This document shows positions 34,597 through 42,335 of a stretch of 64,000 bases of DNA, one piece after another. The position numbers were made by a program, and so were the translations under genes. Origin of the DNA: Rhizobiales bacterium Y(2018) (GTDB lineage: Bacteria > Pseudomonadota > Alphaproteobacteria > Rhizobiales > Aestuariivirgaceae). Where the stretch lies: contig SCPD01000016.1 of NCBI GenBank assembly GCA_005502925.1, forward strand, positions 81,716-145,715, read 5' to 3'. The notes under the pieces were generated by a model. That model saw only the letters and a list, made by a program, of their open reading frames with translations, was not told the DNA's origin and did not search any database. Within the stretch, counting starts at the first letter, position 1. Each line of letters starts with the position of its first letter.

Positions 34597-35865
34597 ATGG
34601 CCTTAGAAAAAGATCACGAAATTCTGGACGTTGCGAAGCATACGACGCACGTCACATTCCAAAAGTCGACGCGCAAGACCGCATCGGGCGAAGAACTGCC
34701 GATGCTGCTGCATGACCGATTGGCCTTCTCGCCGGAAGAATATGTCCGCCGCTACGACGTCATCCAGACGGCGATGGCCAAGGAAGGCCTCGACGCCGTG
34801 CTCATCCGCGGCCCCGAGAACATCACCTATTTCAGCGGCTATGAGACGCCCGGCTATTACCGCTATCACTGCATCGTCGTGCCCCGCACCGGCGAGCCGG
34901 TCTTCCTGGTGCGCGACTTCGAGTGGATCAATTCGCCGGAATTCGCCTGGTCCACCCAACTCGCCAAGGTCTATGACTGGAACCACCCGCCGAGCGTCAC
35001 CGTCAACGTGCTGCGCCAACTCGGCCTCGGCTCGGGCAAGCGCATCGGCGTCGAGAAGCAGTCCTTCTTCTACACGGTCGACGAGCACGAGACGTTCACA
35101 CGCGAGCTTTCAGGCAATACATTCGTCGATGCGACACCGATCCTGTGGAATGCCCGCATGATCAAGTCGGCCGAGGAAGTGGCCGTGATGCGCCGCTCGG
35201 CGGCGATCGTCGACAAGGCGATGCTGGCGGGCTACGCGGCCTCGCGGCCGGGCGCCAGCGGCGATCACATCAACGCCGTCGTCAACGAGACGATCTTCGA
35301 GGCGGGCGGTGAATATATGGGCCTGCCACCCTTCGTGCTGGCGGGCGACCGCAGCTGCCTGCCGCATCAGACCGGTGGCGCCAATGTGCTGGCCAAGGAC
35401 GATCTCATGTATTTCGAGATCTCGGCGTCGCAGCGGCGTTATGCGGCCGCTCTCATGCGCACCATCTTCGTCGGCAAACCCAAGGACGAATGGCGCCGCG
35501 CGGCGGAGGCCTGTATCGGCGCGGTCGAGGCGGCACTCGCCTTCATCAAGCCGGGTGTCACCTCGCATGACGCCGACACGGCGGCACGCGCCGTCACCAC
35601 CAAAGCGGGCTTCGGCGAGTATCATCGCAACCGCCTCGGCTACAGCATCGGCCTCAACTATGCGCCGGATTGGGGTGAGGGCGAGATCATCTCGCTGCAG
35701 CAAAACGAGCCGCGCGTGCTGCAGGAAGGCATGACCTTCCACATGCCGCCGCTCTGCCTCAAATACCGCGAATACGGCATCGGCTTCTCGGAAACCATCG
35801 TCATCACCAAGAATGGCTGCGAGCGGCTCTCGAAATTGCCGCGCGACATCGTCATCAACAACTGA
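34597..35865 (+). CDS. doeA: M24 (creatinase-like) hydrolase, ectoine hydrolase DoeA/EutD type
   Basis: 422 residues in the pita-bread fold. The N-terminal creatinase domain (GLDAVLIRGPENITYFSGY) is followed by the M24 domain. The metal ligands of aminopeptidase P are lost: the first Asp is E274 (YFEISASQ) and the second A285; the later His pocket (HRNRLGYSIGLNYAPDWGE) and GMTFHMP are kept. This non-metal form is known for creatinase and for the ectoine hydrolase DoeA, which opens the ectoine ring. The ATG at 34597 follows GAGGAGGTAAGG. The symbol is tentative; the true ring substrate may differ. First gene of a four-gene operon. Confidence 0.72.
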   Translation: MALEKDHEILDVAKHTTHVTFQKSTRKTASGEELPMLLHDRLAFSPEEYVRRYDVIQTAMAKEGLDAVLIRGPENITYFSGYETPGYYRYHCIVVPRTGEPVFLVRDFEWINSPEFAWSTQLAKVYDWNHPPSVTVNVLRQLGLGSGKRIGVEKQSFFYTVDEHETFTRELSGNTFVDATPILWNARMIKSAEEVAVMRRSAAIVDKAMLAGYAASRPGASGDHINAVVNETIFEAGGEYMGLPPFVLAGDRSCLPHQTGGANVLAKDDLMYFEISASQRRYAAALMRTIFVGKPKDEWRRAAEACIGAVEAALAFIKPGVTSHDADTAARAVTTKAGFGEYHRNRLGYSIGLNYAPDWGEGEIISLQQNEPRVLQEGMTFHMPPLCLKYREYGIGFSETIVITKNGCERLSKLPRDIVINN

Positions 35866-35876
35866 GGCGGACGACC

Positions 35877-37130
35877 GTGCGCTCGTGGCATATCAATGGC
35901 GAGCGCCTGCTCGACGATCTCAACCACCTCTCGTCCTTCGGCGCGCTGCCGAAGGGCGGCATCGACAGGCCGGCTTTCTCGCCGGCCTGTTCGGAGGCCT
36001 CGCGCTGGCTCGCCGAGCGGATGCGCGAAGCGGGCCTCGGCGCCCGCATCGACGCCGCCGGCAATGTCATCGGCAGGCTCGGCCCCGATGACGGCAGCGC
36101 CATTCTCATCGGCTCACACATCGACACCGTGCCGGGCGGCGGCCCGCTCGACGGCAGCCTCGGCGTCATCGCCGGGCTCGAATGCCTGCGCAGCCTCGCC
36201 GAATCGGGCGCCAATCTCGACCGCGCCGTCGAGGTCATCGCCTTTTCGGATGAGGAAGGCGCCTATCTCAGCATGCTCGGCTCGCGCGCCATGACCGGTA
36301 CGCTGACCGAGACCGAACTCAACGCCGCGCATGGCCGCAAGGGCGACCGGCTCGCCGATGCGATGGCCGCGGCCGGCTTCGACATCAGGAAGCTCCATCA
36401 GGCCGAGCGCACGCGGCAGTCGATGAGCAATTATCTCGAGCTCCATATCGAACAGGGCCCGGTGCTCGAATCACGCGGGCTCGATGTCGGCATCGTCGAT
36501 TCGATCATCGGCATCGATGTCTCCGAATATGTCCTGCACGGTCAGGCGCGCCATGCCGGCACCACGCCGATGGGCGAGCGCCGCGACGCGGGGCGCGCCG
36601 CCGCCGAAGCAATCGTGCATGCCTTCGACGATCTCGATCTCAGGGCCGTACCGGAAGCCCGCATCACCTTCGGCGACATCGAGATCAAGCCGGGCGCCAG
36701 CAATGTCGTCCCCGGCCAGGCAAGGATTCTCAGCGAAATCCGCGCCATCAGGATCCAGGACATGCGGCAGATCCGCAATGGCGTCGACAGCGCCTTCGAC
36801 AGCGCCGCCGCCCGCCATACGGTGAGGCTCGAAAAGCGCTATTTGAGCGGCGACGTGCCGAGCGTCATGGCGCCCGACATGATCGATCTCATCGGCCAGA
36901 TCTGCATCGATCTCGACCACAAATTCATGGTCATGCCGTCGGGCGCCAGCCACGACGCCTCGAATTTCGCGTCCCTGGTGCCGTCCGGCATGATCTTCGT
37001 GGCGAGCCGCGGCGGCGTCAGCCATCACCCGGATGAATATAGTGAGCCCAAGTCGCTGGTCACCGGAACCAATGTTCTGTTCGAGACGGCGCGGCGGCTG
37101 CTGGCGCGTTCGAATGGAGGCAGCCTATGA
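35877..37130 (+). CDS. M20 family zinc-dependent amidohydrolase (HyuC/AmaB type)
   Basis: 417 residues. Zinc ligands: H81-x-D83 (GSHIDTVPGGGPLDG), D92, and E127-E128 (FSDEEGAYLS). The downstream dimerisation domain contains YVLHGQARHAGTTPMGERRDA. The family includes N-carbamoyl-L-amino acid hydrolases, allantoate amidohydrolases and N-acyl-diaminobutyrate hydrolases. In ectoine catabolism the next step after DoeA is deacetylation by DoeB (a different fold); this gene could take that role here (inference). The start is GTG 35877, 11 bases after the M24 stop. It ends with ATGA overlapping the next gene. Confidence 0.8.
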   Translation: MRSWHINGERLLDDLNHLSSFGALPKGGIDRPAFSPACSEASRWLAERMREAGLGARIDAAGNVIGRLGPDDGSAILIGSHIDTVPGGGPLDGSLGVIAGLECLRSLAESGANLDRAVEVIAFSDEEGAYLSMLGSRAMTGTLTETELNAAHGRKGDRLADAMAAAGFDIRKLHQAERTRQSMSNYLELHIEQGPVLESRGLDVGIVDSIIGIDVSEYVLHGQARHAGTTPMGERRDAGRAAAEAIVHAFDDLDLRAVPEARITFGDIEIKPGASNVVPGQARILSEIRAIRIQDMRQIRNGVDSAFDSAAARHTVRLEKRYLSGDVPSVMAPDMIDLIGQICIDLDHKFMVMPSGASHDASNFASLVPSGMIFVASRGGVSHHPDEYSEPKSLVTGTNVLFETARRLLARSNGGSL

Positions 37131-37897
37131 CGGACCATGCCTGGCCCCTCTACCCCGCCGCCTATGACGACGGCATCGGCGCCGCTTTGTCGATCGGCGT
37201 GATCGCGCTCGCCGAGGACCGGGCCGGCGTGTGGGATTTCGATCAGTTCCTGAAGGACGTTCCGGATGTCGGCGTCTTCTCGACAAGGGTGCCCATGTCG
37301 GCCGATGTGACACCGCAATCGCTCGCCGCGATGGATGATCATCTGGATTTCGCCGCGAGGAACCTGCTCCCCGGCTCGCCACTCGATGCGATCGCCTTCA
37401 GCTGCACGTCGGGCACGGTTGCCATCGGGCTCGACAGAGTGCATGCGACCATTGCCACCGCGCGCCCGGGAATTCCGGTCAGCACGCCGATCGAGGCGGG
37501 CCTTGCGGCCTTGCGCAAGCTCGGCACCAGCAGGATCGCGCTCCTCACGCCCTACCGGCCCGCCACGGCCGACCTCGTGGCGAATTTCTTTGTGGCGAAT
37601 GGGCTCTCGATCGAGGCGCGCCTGACGCTCGCACTCACCGGCGATCTCGACATGAACCGCGTCTCGGCCGATTGCCTCATCAATGCGGCGCGCGCCCTAA
37701 TGGCGCAGGCGCCCGACAGCGAGGCGCTGTTCATCTCCTGCACCGGCTTGCGCACATCGCCGCTGATCCAACGGCTTGAGGACGAAATCAGGATTCCGGT
37801 CGTCACCAGCAACCAGGCGCTCGCCTGGCATTGCCTGCGCATTGCCGGGAACACACAGAAAATCACCGGCCATGGCAGGTTGCTATCTGAACGTTGA
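37127..37897 (+). CDS. Asp/Glu racemase superfamily protein, EutA/maleate isomerase type, first copy
   Basis: 256 residues. Two candidate catalytic cysteines sit in matching motifs, C93 (FSCTSGTVAIG) and C205 (FISCTGLRTS), as in maleate isomerases and Asp/Glu racemases. The opening residues (LYPAAYDDGIGAALSIGVIALAEDR) and the later segments resemble EutA of ectoine clusters. The ATG overlaps the M20 stop by four bases. A role as isomerase, racemase or decarboxylase of the ring-opened product is inferred from the operon. Confidence 0.75.
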   Translation: MTDHAWPLYPAAYDDGIGAALSIGVIALAEDRAGVWDFDQFLKDVPDVGVFSTRVPMSADVTPQSLAAMDDHLDFAARNLLPGSPLDAIAFSCTSGTVAIGLDRVHATIATARPGIPVSTPIEAGLAALRKLGTSRIALLTPYRPATADLVANFFVANGLSIEARLTLALTGDLDMNRVSADCLINAARALMAQAPDSEALFISCTGLRTSPLIQRLEDEIRIPVVTSNQALAWHCLRIAGNTQKITGHGRLLSER

Positions 37898-37910
37898 GGG
37901 AGGATCGCCT

Positions 37911-38633
37911 TTGGATATCGTGAAGCTCGGATTTCTCTATCCGCTCGGCGGTGCCGAATATGAATATTACCATTTCCAGGAACGTCTCGATCATCGCGTC
38001 CGCACCTATCTGACAGGCGTGCGGATATTCGGCGAGGGAAGCGATCACGATCCGGAGCATCTCAAACGCACCGGCGCCCTCGACAATCTCACTCGGGCCG
38101 CGATCGGGCTCAAGCCGCTCTCACCCGATGCCGCCCTGTGGGCGTGCACCAGCGGCAGCTTCATCGACGGGCGCGCCCATGCCGAACATCAGGCGGCAGC
38201 GATAGCGGCAACGCTGGGATGCCCGGCGAGCAGCACCTCGCTGGCTTTCGTCCACGCCGCCCGGCATCTCGGGCTGCAACGGCTCGCCGTGCTCGCGACC
38301 TATCCCGAGCCCGCGGCGCATGCCTTTGCCAATTTTCTTAGCGAGTTTGGTTTCGAGATTGGGTCAATCGCCTGGCTCGATGCGCCGGCCGGACCCGATG
38401 CCGCGGCATTCAGCATAGAGAAGGTGATGGGCGCACTCGGGGACATGGATCTATCCAGCACCGATGGCGTGCTGATCCCGGATACCGCCATGCCGGGCTT
38501 CGAGCTGGTCAGGCGTGCCGAGGCGGCCTTCGGTCTCCCAGTGCTAGCAGCCAACCAAGTATCGATCTGGGAAGGTCTTCGCCTAGCCGAAGCCTCGATG
38601 ACACTTGCCGATCACGGCCGGCTGTTCATCTAA
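37911..38633 (+). CDS. Asp/Glu racemase superfamily protein, EutA-like, second copy
   Basis: 240 residues. It shares the fold landmarks of its neighbour, including ALWACTSGSFI with C79, but the second cysteine motif is replaced by VLIPDTAMPG (Asp about 191). One-cysteine forms exist (arylmalonate decarboxylase keeps only the second), so this copy would have an unusual half site. The start is TTG 37911, seven bases after GGGAGG; a GTG at 37920 is the alternative. The gap to the first copy is 13 bases. The two may form a heterodimer or act in succession (inference). Confidence 0.68.
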   Translation: MDIVKLGFLYPLGGAEYEYYHFQERLDHRVRTYLTGVRIFGEGSDHDPEHLKRTGALDNLTRAAIGLKPLSPDAALWACTSGSFIDGRAHAEHQAAAIAATLGCPASSTSLAFVHAARHLGLQRLAVLATYPEPAAHAFANFLSEFGFEIGSIAWLDAPAGPDAAAFSIEKVMGALGDMDLSSTDGVLIPDTAMPGFELVRRAEAAFGLPVLAANQVSIWEGLRLAEASMTLADHGRLFI

Positions 38634-38653
38634 ACCAAAGGCACCGTCACGAG

Positions 38654-38764
38654 CCCCTCACCCTGAGGTGCGAGCGCAGCGAGCCTCGAAGGTATGCTTC
38701 AGCTTCTCGGCTTTATCCTGACGGATGCTTCGAGGGCCGCTTCGCGGCCACCTCAGCATGAGGG
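38654..38764. repeat. Composite palindromic repeat between convergent genes
   Basis: Outer arms near-perfectly pair (cccctcaccctgaggtg at 38654-38670 against cacctcagcatgagggg at 38748-38764). Within them sits a perfect ggccgc-ttc-gcggcc hairpin (38735-38749) and cgaag/cttcg pairs. This is a type of repeat ('CCTCA..CTGAGGTG..CGAAG') common in Hyphomicrobiales. It lies between the EutA-like (plus) and MttB (minus) stop codons, so it may act as a two-way transcription end. Confidence 0.65.
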
Positions 38765-38775
38765 GTGTTGGGGAG

Positions 38776-40326
38776 TCAGAAATCCGTCTTCTCGCCGCCT
38801 TCCTTCTCGCGCCTGGCGACGAAGAGGTCGATCTCCTCGGCAATCGCCGGATCGAGCGGCGGTTCCTGATATTCGACGAGCGCGCGCTTCCACACTTCAT
38901 TCGCTTTCTGCCAGGCCTGCGGGCTGCCCGAGGCTTCCCACTGGGCGAAATTGCGCCAGTCGGAAATGATCGGCGCGTAAAAGGCCGACAGATAACGCCG
39001 CTGCGTGTGCTCGGCGCCGAAGAAATGTCCACCGGGCCCTACTTCGCGCATGGCGTCGAGGCCCAGCGCGTCCTCGGAGAAATCGAGGGGCTTCAGGAAC
39101 TCCATCACCATCTGCAGGAGATCGGCATCGAGCGCGAATTTTTCGTAGGACGCGACGAGGCCGCCCTCCAGCCAGCCGGCCGCATGCTGGATAAGATTGC
39201 CGCCGCCCATGATGGCGCCCCATAGCGAGAAGACGCTTTCATAGGCCGCCTGCGCATCGACCATATTGGCGGCATTGGTATTCGAGGTGCGATAAGGCAG
39301 CTTGTAGCGGCGCGCCATTTGCCCGCCCATGATGCAGGCCTTCATATATTCGGGCGTGCCGAAAGCCGGCGCGCCGGACTTCATGTCAACGTTCGAAGTA
39401 AAACCTCCATAGACGAAGGGCGCCCCGGGATTGGCGAGCTGCGAGAGAGTGAGCCCCGCCAGCGCTTCGGCATTCTGCTCGACGATGGCACCGGCGATCG
39501 TTACCGGCGCCATGGCGCCTGCCAAGGTGAAAGGCGTGCAGACCACGACCTGGTTGTGGCGCGCCATCTCGATGATGCCCATGCCCATCGGATCGTCGAG
39601 CTTGAGCGGAGAATTGGTGTTGATGACGGTGTAGCAGGACGGCTCTTTCAGGAACTGTTCCGGCGTCAGGCCCCGCGCCATGCGGGCAATCTCCATACCG
39701 TCAAAGAGACGGGCGCGCCCGGTCGAGATCGTATAGAGGATCTTGTCGGAAAGCCTGACCTTGTTGCGCATGATATGGAGATGGCGCACCGAGGCATGCA
39801 CATCGAGCGCGTCGACCGAACCGCCACCCGCTGTATGGATGCAATTGAAGAACTGCGACAGACGGATGAAATTGGCATTGTCCTCGAGCGTGCCGGGCCG
39901 CCTGCCCCGGTCGGTGTCAGAGCAGTTGGGCGGACCGCCCACTGGCGCGAAAGCGATCCATTTGCCGCCGATCTGAATATTGTGCGCCGGGTTGCGGGCA
40001 TGGAAAGTGAATTCGGCGGGTGGCGTTTTCAGCGCCTCCTCGACGATGTCGCGGCCGATGCGGACGCGGTCGCCGTCGACCTTGGCGCCGGCTTTGGCAT
40101 AGATCGAGATGGCCTCCTTGTTGAGGACATCCATACCTATCTCTTCGAGGACGTCGAGGGCGCGCTGATGGATGGTCTCGATCTGGTCGTCGGAGATGAT
40201 GCGCGAGGGTTCCAGCGTCAATTGCGGCTGGGCGAAGGGAAGCTGAGCAATCTTCTGGTTCTTGGCATCAGGCCTGCGGCCGCGGCCGCGTGAATGATGC
40301 CGGGCTTCATTGTCGATGAGCGTCAT
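38776..40326 (-). CDS. MttB superfamily (trimethylamine methyltransferase-like) corrinoid methyltransferase, first copy
   Basis: 516 residues. Blocks of the MttB barrel are clear: the LDVLEEIGMDVLNKE helix, FTFHARNPAHNI, VINTNSPLKLDDPM, FTLAGAMAPVTIAGAIVEQNAEALAG, and the FTSNVDMKSGAPAFGTPEYM and GGNLIQHAAGW regions. There is no in-frame amber codon, so it is of the non-pyrrolysine group that includes MtgB (glycine betaine). The N-terminus is Arg/His-rich (HHSRGRGRRPD). The ATG at 40326 follows GGGAGTTGCC and overlaps the PsuG stop by four bases. It should demethylate a quaternary amine or other N-methyl compound, passing the methyl to a corrinoid protein. The substrate is unknown. Confidence 0.85.
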   Translation of the reverse strand: MTLIDNEARHHSRGRGRRPDAKNQKIAQLPFAQPQLTLEPSRIISDDQIETIHQRALDVLEEIGMDVLNKEAISIYAKAGAKVDGDRVRIGRDIVEEALKTPPAEFTFHARNPAHNIQIGGKWIAFAPVGGPPNCSDTDRGRRPGTLEDNANFIRLSQFFNCIHTAGGGSVDALDVHASVRHLHIMRNKVRLSDKILYTISTGRARLFDGMEIARMARGLTPEQFLKEPSCYTVINTNSPLKLDDPMGMGIIEMARHNQVVVCTPFTLAGAMAPVTIAGAIVEQNAEALAGLTLSQLANPGAPFVYGGFTSNVDMKSGAPAFGTPEYMKACIMGGQMARRYKLPYRTSNTNAANMVDAQAAYESVFSLWGAIMGGGNLIQHAAGWLEGGLVASYEKFALDADLLQMVMEFLKPLDFSEDALGLDAMREVGPGGHFFGAEHTQRRYLSAFYAPIISDWRNFAQWEASGSPQAWQKANEVWKRALVEYQEPPLDPAIAEEIDLFVARREKEGGEKTDF

Positions 40327-41240
40327 GGCAACTCCCAATAGGCTTTGGCGATCCGGGCAGCGACGGCTGCATTGTTCTTGACGAGCTCGATATTGGCGGC
40401 AAGCGAGCGGCCGGCGGTGGCGCGGGCGAGCCTGGACAGCAGGAAAGGTGTCACCGCCCTGCCCTCGATCTTCTGGTCGCGCGCCTCGGCGACCGCTTTT
40501 TCGATGAGCGGCGTGATCTCGGCCGCCGGGATCTCAAATTCTGCCGGGATCGGATTGGCGACGACGACGCCACCGGCAAGTCCCAAGCCCCATTTGGCCT
40601 TCATCAGCTTGGCCATGTCTTCCGGCCGATCGACGCGCATCGGGCATTTGAGGCCGCTGTGGCGCGAATAGAAAGCCGGGAAGTCATCGGTGCCGTAGCC
40701 CACCACCGGCACGCCCAGGGTCTCGAGCTTCTCGATCGTCAATGCGAGATCGAGAATGGCCTTGGCGCCGGCGGTGACGACGGCGACATTGCTCAGCGCC
40801 ATCTCGCCCAGATCGGCCGAGATGTCGAAGGTCTCTGATGCGCCGCGATGCACGCCGCCGATGCCGCCGGTGGCGAAAATGTGGATGCCAGCCAGGGCCG
40901 CGATGCGCATCGTCGAGGCGACCGTCGTCGCCCCGTCGCGCTCAAGCGCGACCGCATGCGGCAGATCCCTTGTCGAGAGCTTGGCAATGGACGGGCCATT
41001 ACGCGCCAGCGTCTCGATCTCCGTCTCCGAAAGTCCGACTTTCAGCTTGCCTGCCCTCACCGCGATCGTCGCCGGCACCGCGCCTTCGTCGCGAATGATC
41101 TTCTCCACCGCGAAGGCCGTCTCGGCATTCTGCGGGAAGGCCATGCCGTGGGCGATGATGGTCGATTCGAGCGCCACCACGGGGCGCTTTTCCTGAATCG
41201 CCTCAACGACTTCCGGAGCAACATTGAGAAACTGATTCAT
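40323..41240 (-). CDS. psuG: Pseudouridine-5'-phosphate glycosidase
   Basis: 305 residues. PsuG signatures: VALESTIIAHGMAFPQN (catalytic Glu25), FATGGIGGVHRGA (about 122-134), the catalytic Lys in TAGAKAILD (K160) and NPIP near 245. The enzyme cleaves the C-C glycosidic bond of pseudouridine monophosphate to uracil and ribose 5-phosphate. It usually lies next to a PfkB kinase (psuK) and a nucleoside transporter; neither is adjacent. Instead it overlaps, by ATGA, an MttB gene downstream and an HxlR gene upstream. This pairing suggests a methylated or otherwise modified C-nucleoside (inference). Confidence 0.88.
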   Translation of the reverse strand: MNQFLNVAPEVVEAIQEKRPVVALESTIIAHGMAFPQNAETAFAVEKIIRDEGAVPATIAVRAGKLKVGLSETEIETLARNGPSIAKLSTRDLPHAVALERDGATTVASTMRIAALAGIHIFATGGIGGVHRGASETFDISADLGEMALSNVAVVTAGAKAILDLALTIEKLETLGVPVVGYGTDDFPAFYSRHSGLKCPMRVDRPEDMAKLMKAKWGLGLAGGVVVANPIPAEFEIPAAEITPLIEKAVAEARDQKIEGRAVTPFLLSRLARATAGRSLAANIELVKNNAAVAARIAKAYWELP

Positions 41241-41638
41241 CCGGCGGCGACCTTCCTGCCGCGGGTTGCGGGACGTGACGCCGCCGCCTGGCGTTTCAGA
41301 TGGGTATGGCCCCAGGTGGCGAGCGTGCGGATGACGTTCTTCAGGCTTTCGCCATGCTCGCTCAACGCATATTCGACGCGCGGCGGCACTTCCGGGAAGA
41401 TGGTGCGGGTGATGATCCCGTGCCTCTCGAGGTCGCGCAGTTGAGTGGTGAGCATATGCTGGCTCACACCCCTGATGGCCCGGCGCAATTCGTTGAAGCG
41501 GCATTCCCGGCGCATCAGCTGCCAGAGAATGAGAATCTTCCACTTGCCGCTGAGCACCGCGAGCGTCGCCTCGATCTCGGGCGGCGGCTCGGTCAGCTTC
41601 GCATGTTCCTTGCAAAGTTCCTCAGTCATTTTTTCCAT
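41237..41638 (-). CDS. HxlR family transcriptional regulator
   Basis: 133 residues. A winged helix of the HxlR group: EATLAVLSGKWKILILWQL, CRFNELRRAIRGVSQHMLT and LERHGIITRTIFPEVPPRVEYALSEHG. The start is probably ATG 41638; ATG 41629 is an alternative, and neither has a strong ribosome binding site. Many HxlR proteins sense quinones or aldehydes and control a divergent oxidoreductase, here the FMN reductase at 41733. Its stop overlaps the PsuG start by four bases, so it probably also controls psuG-mttB. Confidence 0.85.
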   Translation of the reverse strand: MEKMTEELCKEHAKLTEPPPEIEATLAVLSGKWKILILWQLMRRECRFNELRRAIRGVSQHMLTTQLRDLERHGIITRTIFPEVPPRVEYALSEHGESLKNVIRTLATWGHTHLKRQAAASRPATRGRKVAAG

Positions 41639-41732
41639 ACTATACAAGAAAATCCATCCTACTTGAAAGATAGCTCCAACCGCCCAATTGTCCACCGCTC
41701 AATCGATAGAGACAAAGTTGGAGAAGACCCTC

Positions 41733-42335
41733 ATGTCCAAGGCCAGGATCGCCGTCATCATCGGCTCGACGCGGGAAACCCGCTTCGCTACGAAACCGGC
41801 GGAATGGATCTACACCGTCGCCCAGCAGCATCCCGACCTCGAGGTCGAGCTGGTCGACCTCAAGGATTTCGACCTGCCCTTCTTCAACGAAGCGGCGTCC
41901 AATCTGTGGATGCCCAGCAAGGATCCCAAGGCGGTCGCCTGGCAGGAGAAGATCGGCGGTTTCGACGGCTTCATCTTTGTCGTCGCGGAATATAACCGCT
42001 CGGTCACCGGCGCGCTCAAGAACGCCCTCGACCAGGCCTATAAGGAATGGGGACGCAAGCCCGCCGCCTATGTCGGCTATGGCAGCGTCGGCGGGGCGCG
42101 TGCCGTCGAGCATCTGCGCCTCATCAATGTCGAATTGCAGATGGTGCCAACCCGGTCCGGTGTGCATATCGGCGGCTCCGACTTCTACAAAATCCACCCC
42201 ATGGCCGGCAATCAACCGATCTCGGCCATCGAGGAAGCGATCGGCCCCTCCGCCAAAACGATGCTCGACGAGCTCGCTTGGTGGGCGAAAGCCACGAAAA
42301 CCGCACGCGCTGCGGCGCAACTAGCCGCCGCGTAA
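41733..42335 (+). CDS. NADPH-dependent FMN reductase family protein
   Basis: 200 residues, flavodoxin-like fold. The FMN phosphate loop is IIGSTRETRF near residue 9; AEYNRSVTGALKNALD is the second FMN contact and GYGSVGGARAVEHLR lies near the ring. These proteins reduce FMN or quinones with NAD(P)H. The gene is divergent from HxlR, a pairing typical for quinone or aldehyde defence. TTGGAGAAG precedes the ATG. It meets the second MttB gene tail to tail with no gap. Confidence 0.87.
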   Translation: MSKARIAVIIGSTRETRFATKPAEWIYTVAQQHPDLEVELVDLKDFDLPFFNEAASNLWMPSKDPKAVAWQEKIGGFDGFIFVVAEYNRSVTGALKNALDQAYKEWGRKPAAYVGYGSVGGARAVEHLRLINVELQMVPTRSGVHIGGSDFYKIHPMAGNQPISAIEEAIGPSAKTMLDELAWWAKATKTARAAAQLAAA

